A stretch of DNA of 49,722 bases from Vasconcelosia minhoensis LEGE 07310. Its GTDB lineage: Bacteria > Cyanobacteriota > Cyanobacteriia > Phormidesmidales > Phormidesmidaceae. The stretch covers positions 1 through 49,722 of the forward strand of contig NZ_JADEXG010000039.1 in assembly GCF_015207255.1 (NCBI RefSeq), read 5' to 3'. The notes beneath the pieces are model-generated. The model saw only the letters and a program-made list of their open reading frames with translations. It did no database searches and had not been told where the DNA came from. Made by a program: the position numbers and the translations under genes. Below are positions 41,836-49,722 of this stretch, in pieces (positions within the stretch are counted from its first letter, which is position 1; the number at the start of each line of letters is the position of its first letter).

Positions 41836-42393
41836 TTAGCTCCGAAGCGTTTTAAGGTACTTCACCCCATCCGCAGATACTCTCATATACTTCAGTTTGC
41901 CAACTTTTCGAGTTTGAAAGAGCAATTTCTTAGCAGCAAGTCTTTTCAAAGAACTCGACGGATTTGATAATTTTATTCCATGTTCTTGGAGTGATTGGTT
42001 GACTGCAGAGGTTTTAAAGTCATTCTCTGGCGATTGCTTTTGTTCGTAATAAGCCGTGAGTAATGCTTTGTCTAGATCATTAACATTATCTCTAAAGCCG
42101 TGAAACCATTCACCAAAATTATCTGGCATATCAAGATCTTGCTCACCAGCTATTACTAGTTTCTCCTCTTCTTCTTCAGCAACAGCTGCCATTTCTTCTT
42201 CTTCAATCGAATCACTATCGTCTTTATAATCATTGGTTATAAGAAGCGCCATATATTCAGCAATAGCATCTATAGCAGCCAACTGATTTGATACAAATTG
42301 CTCTGATCCTTCAAATTCAACCTCACCTGTTTTGAAGTTAATTTTTGCCTTTGCTGGATTTCCTGATTCTACAGTTTCAGTTTCGAATTCCAC
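41836..42393 (-). CDS. Unknown protein with acidic linker and C-terminal winged-helix-like domain
   Basis: I do not recognise this 185-residue protein. Residues 12-50 form a small module (AKINFKTGEVEFEGSEQFV then an amphipathic helix). Residues 57-78 are very acidic (EEEE blocks). Residues 105-183 look like a winged helix: DKALLTAYYEQKQ, a recognition-helix region with NPSSSLKRLAAKKLL, and a wing with KLKYMRVSADGVKYL. The same pattern occurs at the N-terminus of its partner encoded just upstream. The genes overlap by 17 bp, which implies coupled translation. A nucleic-acid or protein sensing role is plausible but unproven. Confidence 0.75.
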   Translation of the reverse strand: MEFETETVESGNPAKAKINFKTGEVEFEGSEQFVSNQLAAIDAIAEYMALLITNDYKDDSDSIEEEEMAAVAEEEEEKLVIAGEQDLDMPDNFGEWFHGFRDNVNDLDKALLTAYYEQKQSPENDFKTSAVNQSLQEHGIKLSNPSSSLKRLAAKKLLFQTRKVGKLKYMRVSADGVKYLKTLRS

Positions 42394-43114
42394 TTTTATA
42401 TAATAGCTCCTCTATGGTTGCTCTAAAGTCTAGCCTTACTTTACTAATATCTGCTCTTTTCGCATTATAGTAAATTTTGTGATCAGAGTAATTTCCGATC
42501 GCTCTGAAATCCTCCAAACATGATTTTGTATTTCTTGAAAGCGAAAGCTTTGGATTTCTCAAGGCATTAGAGATAATGTCAGAAAGCATCTTATAATTTC
42601 CTTGAGAATCTTTGATGTCTGAGTCAATGCCCTGGTTTTCATAAGAATGAATCAAACATATTTCAAGAAGTCTGCGCATTAAAACTGCACAACCATCGAA
42701 TATGTTGTTTTCGTAAGAAGCATTGATTTGTTTAGATAGAGATTCTATATAACCACGTGTGTTCTCATAAAGTAAGGTAGGTAAGATAGTATCTGTTGCT
42801 TCAATATCTTCGGATTTCTCTCCCAAAAAAGGATACTTTTTGTAGAGACTTGAACTCTCCTTAGCGTGAAGTCGAAAAGAGTCTTCATGTTGCCCTTTCA
42901 GAAAAGAGCGAGAGCTTTTCAAGTTTTGCCTCAATCTTGATTTATTTGGCCTATGTAAATCTAGGGTCTCAAACCATTCACATACAGAATCTACTGTGAA
43001 TTCAAAGCCATCTTTCCCATTCTGATGATAAAACGCTAGCAATACAACTTTGTCTATTTCCTTTTTATTAAGTAATTCAGTTTTTTTGGTAAAACCAGTT
43101 AACGAAGATATCAT
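42377..43114 (-). CDS. Unknown protein, winged-helix-like N-terminus and DUF4145/HEPN-like C-terminus
   Basis: The 245-residue protein has two parts. Residues 20-95 (DKVVLLAFYHQN, FTVDSVCEWF, PNKSRLRQNLKS, SFRLHAKE) resemble the winged-helix-like domain of its partner. Residues 120-240 are helical and resemble DUF4145/HEPN-type domains: IFDGCAVLMRRLLEICLIHSY, MLSDIISNAL, and DFRAIGNYSDHK with R204 and H212 spaced as in DUF4145. That spacing is wider than the RX4-6H of active HEPN RNases. It is first in the operon, with about 380 bp of regulatory-looking DNA upstream. Codon use is AT-rich compared with flanking housekeeping genes. Possible defence or stress module; function unknown. Confidence 0.75.
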   Translation of the reverse strand: MISSLTGFTKKTELLNKKEIDKVVLLAFYHQNGKDGFEFTVDSVCEWFETLDLHRPNKSRLRQNLKSSRSFLKGQHEDSFRLHAKESSSLYKKYPFLGEKSEDIEATDTILPTLLYENTRGYIESLSKQINASYENNIFDGCAVLMRRLLEICLIHSYENQGIDSDIKDSQGNYKMLSDIISNALRNPKLSLSRNTKSCLEDFRAIGNYSDHKIYYNAKRADISKVRLDFRATIEELLYKSGIRN

Positions 43115-43493
43115 TCCGTTTATTTTTGATGCCGACCGATAGCCTCAAGAAAGTCTAGCGTGCTCAAGCAGACTTTGCGTCACATCAGTTAAGAATCGCT
43201 GCATCATTTGCCAGCTAACTATTTATTAGATCTATTCTTTCAGTATATCTACCTGGAACCGGCTGGATATACTGCGAGCTGTCCATTATTACGCTTACAT
43301 TAGGCAGATATATTGAAGGTTTCAGTATATTTTCCAACCACAAGCAGCCAGTTCAGAAGAGTCGTTCCAAGTTAGTGCATAAGGTCTAATCAAACTGCAT
43401 ATGAAAGCTTGACCTAGAAAACGCCTTGACCAAGAGCAGGTCAGTGTATGGCTGGGTTGAGGCCACCGAAACCCAGCCTACGCTCAATCACTA
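43115..43493. promoter_or_regulatory. Upstream region of the two-gene operon with paired CAGTATAT half-sites
   Basis: The 379-bp stretch separates malQ (which ends here) from the start of the unknown operon and contains no gene. It holds four copies of an 8-bp half-site in two inverted pairs. CAGTATAT at 43241-43248 faces ATATACTG at 43267-43274. ATATATTG at 43308-43315 (one mismatch) faces CAGTATAT at 43323-43330. The second pair is the core of the palindrome 43308-43330. The half-sites lie about 125-215 bp before the first gene. The array looks like an operator for a dimeric regulator; whether the operon's own winged-helix proteins bind it is a guess. Confidence 0.45.
43450..43478 (-). terminator. 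Hairpin just after malQ, possible transcript end
   Basis: GGCTGGGTT (43450-43458) and AACCCAGCC (43470-43478) form a perfect 9-bp stem 16 bp after the malQ stop in the transcribed direction. No T run follows on the minus strand, so it is not a classical intrinsic terminator; it may mark a processed 3' end. Confidence 0.4.
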
Positions 43494-45002
43494 TCAGCGG
43501 CTGTATAGCTTGGTCAGGTCTAGCAGTCGCTGCTGATGGTCTACCGAGAGCTGGTCAGAGCTGCCGTAGCGCCAGCGCCAGTTGCCAGGAATGACGCTGG
43601 GGTCGTTCATCCTGCCGCTGTTGTCCAGCCCAAAGATGTCCTGGAGCGGGATGATGGCAGAGTTAGCGACCGTAGCCAGGGCCGTGCGAATCAGCACCCA
43701 GTTAATTTCCTCAACTTCGTCCACGCTGCCATAGCCCAGGTATTTAGCCAGAAACTGCTTTTCCTCAGCCCCAGCCCGATTCCACCAGCCCAGGGCCGTG
43801 TCGTTGTCGTGGGTGCCGGAGTAGACGATGCAGTTTTGTGGATAGTAGTGGGGCAGGTGCGTATTTTCAGGGCCGCCAGCAAAGGCGAACATGAGGATTT
43901 TCATGCCGGGGAAGTCAAAGCGATCGCGCAGGGCCTCCACCTCGGGCGTAATGATTCCCAGATCCTCGGCTAGAATCGGCAGGCTGCCCAGCCGGTCGTT
44001 CAGGGCCTTGAAGAATTCATCTCCCGGGCCGGGAATCCACTCGCCGTTCATCGCCGTTTCCTCATCGCCAGGCACCTCCCAATAGGACTCAAAGGCGCGG
44101 AAATGGTCTACCCGCACCAGGTCCACGTATTGCAGGGTGGCCTGGAAGCGCTGAATCCACCAGTCGTAGTTATTCTGACGGCAGGCATCCCAGTCGTAGA
44201 CCGGATTGCCCCAGAGCTGCCCGGTGGCGCTGAAGTAGTCCGGCGGCACGCCCGCAATAAAGGCCGACTCCAGCGTTTCTGGATCGAGCTTAAACAGTTT
44301 AGGATGCGCCCAAACGTCGGCGCTGTTGTGGCAGACATAGATCGAGACATCGCCAATGATTTGAATATTTTTTTGGTTAGCGTACTGACGCAGATCGGTC
44401 CATTGTTCAAAGAACTTGAACTGCATAAACCGCTGAAAGTCAATCCGCTCCTTCAGCGCCTCGGTCTGGGCTTTGAGCGCTTCTGGCTGGCGCTCTGCGA
44501 TGGGCCGCTCCCACTGGCTCCAGCTCTTGCCCTGGTTGGCCTCTAGCAGCGCCATAAACAGCACGAAGTCATCCAGCCACCAGGCCTGCTCCTGACAAAA
44601 CCGGTCGTAGCGGGATTTGCGATCGCCCTCTAGCGTGTCTCGAAATCGCTCAAAGGCCTGCTGCAAATATTCGTCTTTGTAGGGGATGACCCGGTCAAAC
44701 TCAACCCGGTTGGGGTTGCTATCTGGCAGGGGCGAGAGCGAACCTGCATCCAGTAGACCGTCTTCCGCCAGCCGCTCCAGGCTGATCATCAGCGGATTGC
44801 CGGCAAAGGCGCTGAAGTTCATGGTGTAGGGCGAATGCTCGTAGCCAGTCGGCCCCAGCGGCAAAATCTGCCAGAGGGTCTGGCCGCTGCGTTCTAGAAA
44901 ATCAATAAACTCATAGGCCGATTGCCCCAAATCGCCAATGCCGTGGGGGCTGGGTAGGGAAGTCGGGTGCAGTAAAACGCCGCTGGCGCGTTGAAAACTC
45001 AT
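43494..45002 (-). CDS. malQ: 4-alpha-glucanotransferase (disproportionating enzyme, GH77)
   Basis: The 502-residue enzyme moves alpha-1,4-glucan segments between chains in glycogen turnover. It opens with RASGVLLHPTSLPSPHGIGDLG, the GH77 signature. Active-site stretches are DLVRVDHFRAF (nucleophile Asp), ILAEDLGI (acid/base Glu) and GTHDNDT (transition-state Asp). The length is standard for the bacterial/plant D-enzyme type without N-terminal extension. It is divergent from the TPR gene at 45166. Confidence 0.96.
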   Translation of the reverse strand: MSFQRASGVLLHPTSLPSPHGIGDLGQSAYEFIDFLERSGQTLWQILPLGPTGYEHSPYTMNFSAFAGNPLMISLERLAEDGLLDAGSLSPLPDSNPNRVEFDRVIPYKDEYLQQAFERFRDTLEGDRKSRYDRFCQEQAWWLDDFVLFMALLEANQGKSWSQWERPIAERQPEALKAQTEALKERIDFQRFMQFKFFEQWTDLRQYANQKNIQIIGDVSIYVCHNSADVWAHPKLFKLDPETLESAFIAGVPPDYFSATGQLWGNPVYDWDACRQNNYDWWIQRFQATLQYVDLVRVDHFRAFESYWEVPGDEETAMNGEWIPGPGDEFFKALNDRLGSLPILAEDLGIITPEVEALRDRFDFPGMKILMFAFAGGPENTHLPHYYPQNCIVYSGTHDNDTALGWWNRAGAEEKQFLAKYLGYGSVDEVEEINWVLIRTALATVANSAIIPLQDIFGLDNSGRMNDPSVIPGNWRWRYGSSDQLSVDHQQRLLDLTKLYSR

Positions 45003-45165
45003 AATTTTTTGCAGATGTGAACCAAAGGAATCGTTAAGCGAGTCCTACTTGGTTTTAGTACAGGTGAGGCCCAAAGTCACGCTCCTTTGGGTTTGAGTCG
45101 CCTGAGCTAGCAAAAACGGCCCTTGGCTAGCCGCTATTGCCGCTTTAATAGGGGTAGCTAGCCCG

Positions 45166-45606
45166 ATGGACAAAAGGATGATCGCAGTTTCGGATTTTTT
45201 AGTTTGGGCCATTGTCATTCTTGCCGTGGCCGGGATTGGGATTGGGGCGATGACTAACGCCTACTTCAAACCGCTGGGCGGCAAAATTCCCTTTCCCCTG
45301 CCGATAGAAGCATCGGCTACGCCACTCAGCGGAGAGGCCCAGGCCGCCTTTGAACAGGGCGTGAAGGTCTTCCAAGGGGGAGACTATCGGGGCGCGATCG
45401 CGCGGTTTACCCAGGTCAGCCGGCTAGAGCCGTCCTGCGCCGAAGCGTTTCATAACCTCGGACTGGCTCAGGTCAACGTCGGCGATGACAATCAGGCTGT
45501 ACGCAGTTTGCTCCAGGCGAGCGAGCGCTACGACCGTCAGGGCAGTAAAGACGGCATTGACCAGGTGAAGCAGCAGCTGATAGTGCTCAAGCAAAGCGCA
45601 GCCTGA
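45166..45606 (+). CDS. Small TPR protein with N-terminal membrane anchor
   Basis: The 146-residue protein has one membrane helix (FLVWAIVILAVAGIGIGAM, about 11-30), a short linker with PLP, and then two to three tetratricopeptide-like repeats (about 55-135). These are AAFEQGVKVFQGGDYRGAIARF, EPSCAEAFHNLGLAQVNVGD and AVRSLLQASERYDRQG. TPRs mediate protein contacts; the partner is unknown. It faces the periplasm or lumen if the helix is a signal anchor, or the cytoplasm if inverted. Orientation is not certain. Confidence 0.75.
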   Translation: MDKRMIAVSDFLVWAIVILAVAGIGIGAMTNAYFKPLGGKIPFPLPIEASATPLSGEAQAAFEQGVKVFQGGDYRGAIARFTQVSRLEPSCAEAFHNLGLAQVNVGDDNQAVRSLLQASERYDRQGSKDGIDQVKQQLIVLKQSAA

Positions 45607-45724
45607 GGGGTCTTGCCGATCTAACCCTCTGGCTGAAGAAGGTGTTGGCAGTGCTGCCGCTTCGTTACTCCAGCTGGCTGTGGGGGCATTCTCAATCAAA
45701 ATGCGCATCCCATCAGTGGCTTCC

Positions 45725-48424
45725 ATGATTCATCCTGAGATTGAGCAGCGCGATCGCCTACTCCAAGGTATCGCGACGGCTACTCATCAGCTTCTAATAG
45801 AGAAGAACTATGGCCAGGCGGTAAACCTCGCCCTGGCAACTTTGGGAACAGCCGCAGCCGCCGATCGTGCTTATATCTTTGAAAATCATTTGGCCCCCCT
45901 GAGCGGTGAGTCGCTGATGAGCCAGCGCTGGGAGTGGACCGCAGAGGGTATCCAGCCCGAAATTGACAATCCTGACCTGCAAAATCTGTCCTATGATGAT
46001 TTCTTCCCTCGTTGGCATCAGACTTTACTGCGCGGGGAGATAATTTCTGGCCCGGTACTGACTTTTCCTGACTCTGAACGCCAGATACTGGAAAGTCAGC
46101 AGATTCTCTCAATCCTGGTAATCCCCATCCAGATGGAGCAGCGTTTTTGGGGTTTCATTGGGTTTGATGCCTGTCGCACAGAGCGCCACTGGTCAACCAG
46201 CGAAACGGCCCTGCTGCAAGCCGCCGCTGCGAGCCTAGGTGGTCGCCTGCGGCAGCACCAGACGGAGAGGGAACTGGATCAATCACGGTGGCTGCTGCGC
46301 AGCGTTCTGGATAACGTTCCTCAGCAGGTTTACTGGAAGGATACCGATCTCCACTATCTGGGCTGTAACTCCAGCGCCGCCATTGCTAACGGCCTTGAAC
46401 GTCCTGAGGAGATTGCGGGCAAAACTGAGCAGGAGCTATCTTGGAACCCGGAGAAGACTGACAGTCACCAGATTAGCGATCGCCGGGTGATTGACTCGGG
46501 GCAGCCGGAACTCCATATGATTGAGCCCCGGTTGCAGGGCAACGGTCAAACTGAGTGGCTGGGGGTCAGCCGGATTCCGCTACAGGATGACCAGGGCAAG
46601 GTCATGGGTCTGATGGTCACAGTGACAGACATCACTGCGCGCAGACAGGCCGTCTTACAGCAGCAGCAGCTTAACGAAGCGTTGGAAGCCCAGATCGAAC
46701 AGCAGACGACAGCCCTACAGCAGAGCGAAACTCGACTGTGCCACCTCACCGACAATGTGCCGGGAATGCTCTTTGAATTTTGTCAGCGGCCCGACGGCAG
46801 CCGCTGCTTCCCCTATGCGTCGGTTGGGACTCAGGCACTGCTGAATGTTGACCCCCAAAAGCTCAAGCAGGATGCCAGCTTAGCCTTCGCTGAGGTTCAT
46901 CCTGAAGACTTACCAGGGCTCAATCAGTCCATTCAAGCTTCGGCGGCGGGGCTGTCAGACTGGGAGTATGAGTGGCGGGTAATTACGCCGGAGGACTATC
47001 GCTGGCTGAAGGGGTTTTCTCGGCCACAGCGCCAGCCGAACGGCGATATTCTTTGGTACGGCTATATCTATAACATGAGCGATCGCAAGCAGGCCGAGCT
47101 CCTACAGCAGCAGCAGCAGCAGCAGCTCAAGTCGCTGCTGGACAATATTCCCCATCTCGCCTGGCTAAAGGACCAGGAAAGTCGGTTTATTGCGGTTAAC
47201 AAACCTTTTAGCCACGCCTGCGGTACGCCTGCTGATGATCTAGCGGGCAAAACCGATTTTGATATCTGGCCTGCAGAGCTAGCTCAAGCTTATTCTCGAC
47301 AAGACCAGGCGGTAATGGCGACTCGACGGCAGCAGCGGGTAGAAGAGCGAATTGTAAATGAGCAGGGGCAGACTCGCTGGTTTGAAACCTATAAAACGCC
47401 TGTGTTGAGCACCGCTGGGATGGCCATTGGAACAGTCGGCATTGCAGTAGATATCACTGACCGCAGGGAGGCAGAAGCCGCACTGCGACAGTCCGAGGCA
47501 AAGCTAAGGCAGCAGACCCAAGTTTTAGAGGAAACGCTCCAGCAGCTCCGGCAGACCCAGGGGCAGATGGTACAGAGTGAGAAAATGTCCTCCCTGGGCC
47601 AGCTGGTAGGCGGTATCGCTCACGAAATTAACAATCCGGTTAGCTTTATCTATGGCAACATCTGCTATTTGCAGGAATATGCTGACGACCTGATGGACCT
47701 GATTCAGCTTTACCAGACCGCTTACCCGGAGATAACAGAGCCCATCCAAGCTCCCATCCAGGCCAAAATCAAAGCAATGGATTTAGCCTTCTTGCAGTCA
47801 GACTTATCAAAAATTCTCCGCTCTATAGAGACTGGGGCCGAACGAATCAGTGAGATTGTGCGGTCACTCAGCAACTTTTCACGCATGGATCAGGCCGGTA
47901 AGAAAGCCGCAGATATTCATGAAGGGCTGGACAGTACGCTGCTGATTCTGGGACATCGGCTTAAGATCCAGTCGAATCGATCCGAAATTAAGGTAATTCG
48001 CGAGTATGGTGACCTACCGCGGCTGGAATGTAACCCAGGCCAGCTCAATCAGGTTTTTATGAATATTTTCAGCAACGCCATCGACGCCTTGGAAACGGCA
48101 TTTTTAACTCACGCTGCCGCTGCCCCACCCCTGACCCTCACGCTGAAGGTGACAACAGGAGTAGAGCAGGACTTTGCGACTATCCGCATCGCCGATAATG
48201 GCAGCGGTATGCCCGCTGAGATTGCGGCTAAAATTTATGACCCCTTCTTCACGACTAAACCGCTTGGACAGGGTACGGGCTTTGGCCTAGCGATCAGCTA
48301 TCAGATCATCGTCGAACAGCATCAAGGAAAACTAGATTGCATCACCACTCCGGGCAGCGGAACCTGCTTTGAAATTCGGCTGCCGCTGTTCGCCGCTCAA
48401 CCTCAAACAGCAGCTCGCCTCTGA
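45725..48424 (+). CDS. Sensor histidine kinase, GAF and multiple PAS domains
   Basis: The 899-residue soluble kinase has a GAF domain (about 20-185), three PAS-like domains (about 190-315, 345-470 and 475-595), a coiled-coil linker (about 598-625), HisKA and HATPase_c. The phosphorylated His is H633 in GGIAHEINNPVSF. The ATP-binding part has NAIDALE (N box), DNGSGMP (G1) and GFGLAIS (G2), so it should be active. A run of seven glutamines lies before the third PAS. No response-regulator gene is next to it, so the partner is unknown. I start at ATG 45725; a GTG at 45680 and an ATG at 45701 are possible but lack a ribosome site. Confidence 0.92.
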   Translation: MIHPEIEQRDRLLQGIATATHQLLIEKNYGQAVNLALATLGTAAAADRAYIFENHLAPLSGESLMSQRWEWTAEGIQPEIDNPDLQNLSYDDFFPRWHQTLLRGEIISGPVLTFPDSERQILESQQILSILVIPIQMEQRFWGFIGFDACRTERHWSTSETALLQAAAASLGGRLRQHQTERELDQSRWLLRSVLDNVPQQVYWKDTDLHYLGCNSSAAIANGLERPEEIAGKTEQELSWNPEKTDSHQISDRRVIDSGQPELHMIEPRLQGNGQTEWLGVSRIPLQDDQGKVMGLMVTVTDITARRQAVLQQQQLNEALEAQIEQQTTALQQSETRLCHLTDNVPGMLFEFCQRPDGSRCFPYASVGTQALLNVDPQKLKQDASLAFAEVHPEDLPGLNQSIQASAAGLSDWEYEWRVITPEDYRWLKGFSRPQRQPNGDILWYGYIYNMSDRKQAELLQQQQQQQLKSLLDNIPHLAWLKDQESRFIAVNKPFSHACGTPADDLAGKTDFDIWPAELAQAYSRQDQAVMATRRQQRVEERIVNEQGQTRWFETYKTPVLSTAGMAIGTVGIAVDITDRREAEAALRQSEAKLRQQTQVLEETLQQLRQTQGQMVQSEKMSSLGQLVGGIAHEINNPVSFIYGNICYLQEYADDLMDLIQLYQTAYPEITEPIQAPIQAKIKAMDLAFLQSDLSKILRSIETGAERISEIVRSLSNFSRMDQAGKKAADIHEGLDSTLLILGHRLKIQSNRSEIKVIREYGDLPRLECNPGQLNQVFMNIFSNAIDALETAFLTHAAAAPPLTLTLKVTTGVEQDFATIRIADNGSGMPAEIAAKIYDPFFTTKPLGQGTGFGLAISYQIIVEQHQGKLDCITTPGSGTCFEIRLPLFAAQPQTAARL

Positions 48425-48493
48425 CTCATGGCAGAGTCGTAAAGTTTTGTTTACAATTATCTTGACTAAAGATAACTTTTGTGGATTTTTCAC

Positions 48494-48769
48494 ATGCAGC
48501 GCAGCTACTGCCCTTTTGGTGCTCGCTCTGCTCTACCGATAGCAGAGACCGCAGAGCTTTTGAATCGGTTGAGAACCGGCTTTTGGTTCTTTGGCTTAGG
48601 GTCTTGGAGCTTTGGGATTTGCGATCGCACCATTGCCGCCGTTTCTGACGGCTTTCTCTCCGCCATTGACATCATGCAGCTGGCCACGGCATCCTTTTTT
48701 GCCATGGGCTGGTTCTTGCTCAAGCCCCGCCAGCAGCCTGATACAATCGAGCCAGACTTTAACGAGTAG
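48494..48769 (+). CDS. Small hypothetical membrane protein
   Basis: The 91-residue product has two hydrophobic segments, FWFFGLGSWSFGICDRTIAAV and IMQLATASFFAMGWFLL, and an acidic C-terminal tail (PDTIEPDFNE). I do not recognise a family. The frame ends 5 bp before the TTG start of the TlyA-like gene, and the tight spacing supports co-translation. I use ATG 48494; a TTG at 48479 would add five residues. Confidence 0.55.
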   Translation: MQRSYCPFGARSALPIAETAELLNRLRTGFWFFGLGSWSFGICDRTIAAVSDGFLSAIDIMQLATASFFAMGWFLLKPRQQPDTIEPDFNE

Positions 48770-48774
48770 AGTAT

Positions 48775-49593
48775 TTGGCAAAGCAGCGGCTCGATACGCG
48801 CCTGGTCGAAGCGGGCTTTTGCACCTCTCGCCAGCAGGCCCAGCGGCTGATTCGAGCCGGTGCAGTTCAGGTCAATCAGCAGCTGATCGATAAGCCCGGA
48901 ACACCGATCCCCGACGACGCTACGATTCAGGTCAAGCAAAAATCGCCCTATGTCTCCCGAGGGGGCGAAAAGCTCGCCCAGGCGCTTTCTGCGTTTGATT
49001 TGCAGATTTCCGATCGGGTTTGCCTGGACGGCGGCATTTCCACCGGTGGCTTCACGGACTGTCTGCTACAGGCGGGGGCCGCTCAGGTCTACGGCATTGA
49101 CGTCGGCTACGGTCAGGTGGCCTGGAAGCTCAGGCAGGACAGCCGGGTTTTGCTCAAGGAACGCACCAACATTCGCCATCTCAGCCCAGCAGACCTCTAT
49201 GCAGACGAAGCTGAGCGACCCGATTTAGGCGTCATGGACGTCTCATTTATTTCGCTGACCAAGGTGCTGCCCGCGTTTTGGCAGCTGCTGACGTCGCCTC
49301 GGGAAGTCGTCCTGTTAGTGAAGCCGCAGTTTGAGGTGGGGCGCGATCGCATCGGCAAAAAAGGCGTCGTCCGCGAACCCAGCGATCATGCCAATGCTTT
49401 GCTGCAGGTACTCACCGCCGCCCAGCAGCAGGGCTGGCACTACTGGGGCCTAACCTGGTCGCCGCTGACGGGACCTGCCGGAAACATCGAATACCTACTC
49501 TGGCTCAAAGATCGTAAAAGCAATCAACAAGCGCCTAACCTCGACGCCCTACACCAGCTCGCCCAGTCCGCCCGCCAGACTCTAGAAAGTTAA
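48775..49593 (+). CDS. TlyA-family rRNA 2'-O-methyltransferase
   Basis: The 272-residue protein has an N-terminal S4 RNA-binding domain (2-60) and an FtsJ/RrmJ-type SAM-dependent methyltransferase domain. The latter has motif I LDGGISTGGF (84-93), where most members have LDVG, then VMDVSFISL (catalytic Asp, 155) and LLVKPQFE (Lys 183). TlyA members methylate cytidine in 16S and/or 23S rRNA at the 2'-O of ribose. The start is TTG, chosen because the S4 domain (AKQRLDTRLVEAGF) begins at once. A plausible GAG-containing ribosome site lies in the preceding stop-codon area (AACGAGTAGAG). Confidence 0.92.
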   Translation: MAKQRLDTRLVEAGFCTSRQQAQRLIRAGAVQVNQQLIDKPGTPIPDDATIQVKQKSPYVSRGGEKLAQALSAFDLQISDRVCLDGGISTGGFTDCLLQAGAAQVYGIDVGYGQVAWKLRQDSRVLLKERTNIRHLSPADLYADEAERPDLGVMDVSFISLTKVLPAFWQLLTSPREVVLLVKPQFEVGRDRIGKKGVVREPSDHANALLQVLTAAQQQGWHYWGLTWSPLTGPAGNIEYLLWLKDRKSNQQAPNLDALHQLAQSARQTLES

Positions 49594-49667
49594 TAAGGGA
49601 GCAGCGTTGAAATAACCTCCCCTGAATGAGGTTAAACTGGGCTTATAGAGAGCCATCGGTAGAGCGG
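49594..49667. other. Short gap with small inverted repeat before the partial gene at the edge
   Basis: TAACCTC (49613-49619) and GAGGTTA (49628-49634) form a 7-bp hairpin with an 8-nt loop. No T run follows, so it is not a good terminator. It could lie at or near the end of an insertion element. Confidence 0.35.
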
Positions 49668-49722
49668 ATGTTAACAGAGCAAGTCAAAGCCACCTTCAAG
49701 GATGCAGCTTACAAACTAACAG
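49668..49722 (+). CDS. 5' end of a possible transposase gene (cut by window edge)
   Basis: From ATG 49668 the frame reads MLTEQVKATFKDAAYKLT and runs to the window end. This resembles the N-terminus of a cyanobacterial transposase group (ISAzo13-like, as I remember it), but only eighteen residues are visible. GAGCGG sits directly before the ATG. The call is tentative. Confidence 0.4.
   Translation, partial: MLTEQVKATFKDAAYKLT

Noticed and set aside
47105-47129. CAG tract in the histidine kinase gene as a sequencing or frame error
   Set aside because: The frame is open through it and gives a poly-Gln linker between PAS domains, a common kind of spacer.

Overview
The window is chromosomal DNA of a cyanobacterium. 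The evidence is a Ycf66-family protein (a family of cyanobacteria and plastids), a cyanobacterial-type PilA-like pilin, a DUF1997 protein, a ResC-type cytochrome c assembly protein, and frequent copies of the HIP1 palindrome GCGATCGC across most of the window. The species cannot be named from the sequence. Base composition is moderately GC-rich, apart from a clearly AT-richer stretch at about 39.6-43.5 kb.

Layout. (1) 1-2.04 kb: a type IV pilin gene between two repeat-rich non-coding stretches. (2) 2.04-8.28 kb, plus strand: a large membrane GGDEF-EAL c-di-GMP protein, a DUF697-type GTPase, a possible 45-codon gene, and a PdeM-like metallophosphoesterase. (3) 8.27-21.6 kb, minus strand: a twelve-gene polysaccharide cluster with seven glycosyltransferases (six GT2-type and one GT4-type), a UDP-galactopyranose-mutase-like flavoprotein, an ABC-2 permease with a Wzt-like ATPase, a sulfotransferase-like protein and a membrane-anchored GT2. 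It probably makes and exports a (possibly sulfated) surface polysaccharide by the ABC-transporter route. (4) 21.9-29.0 kb, minus strand: a polytopic membrane protein, ileS, a Ycf66-family gene, and a sugar-phosphate transferase with an N-terminal STAS domain. (5) 29.3-39.6 kb: mostly housekeeping genes (GIY-YIG protein, pgi, ccsB, an NAD(P)-binding reductase, DUF1997, an HtpX-like protease, a YihY/BrkB protein, clpB).

(6) 39.6-43.5 kb is the accessory part. Two DUF433-DUF5615 toxin-antitoxin-type pairs lie in the same orientation. Each is followed, 10-12 bp after its stop codon, by an 86-87 bp imperfect inverted repeat with ends like those of integron attC sites. A DUF3303 gene lies between the pairs. 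Upstream is a two-gene operon whose products share a winged-helix-like segment; one also has a DUF4145/HEPN-like C-terminus. Its upstream region has four near-identical 8-bp half-sites in two inverted pairs. No HIP1 site was seen here. This is the best candidate for something undescribed in the window.

(7) 43.5-49.7 kb: malQ, a TPR protein, a multi-PAS histidine kinase, a small membrane protein and a TlyA-type methyltransferase. The window ends in the first codons of what may be a transposase gene. All functional calls come from reading motifs and overall resemblance; no database search was run.
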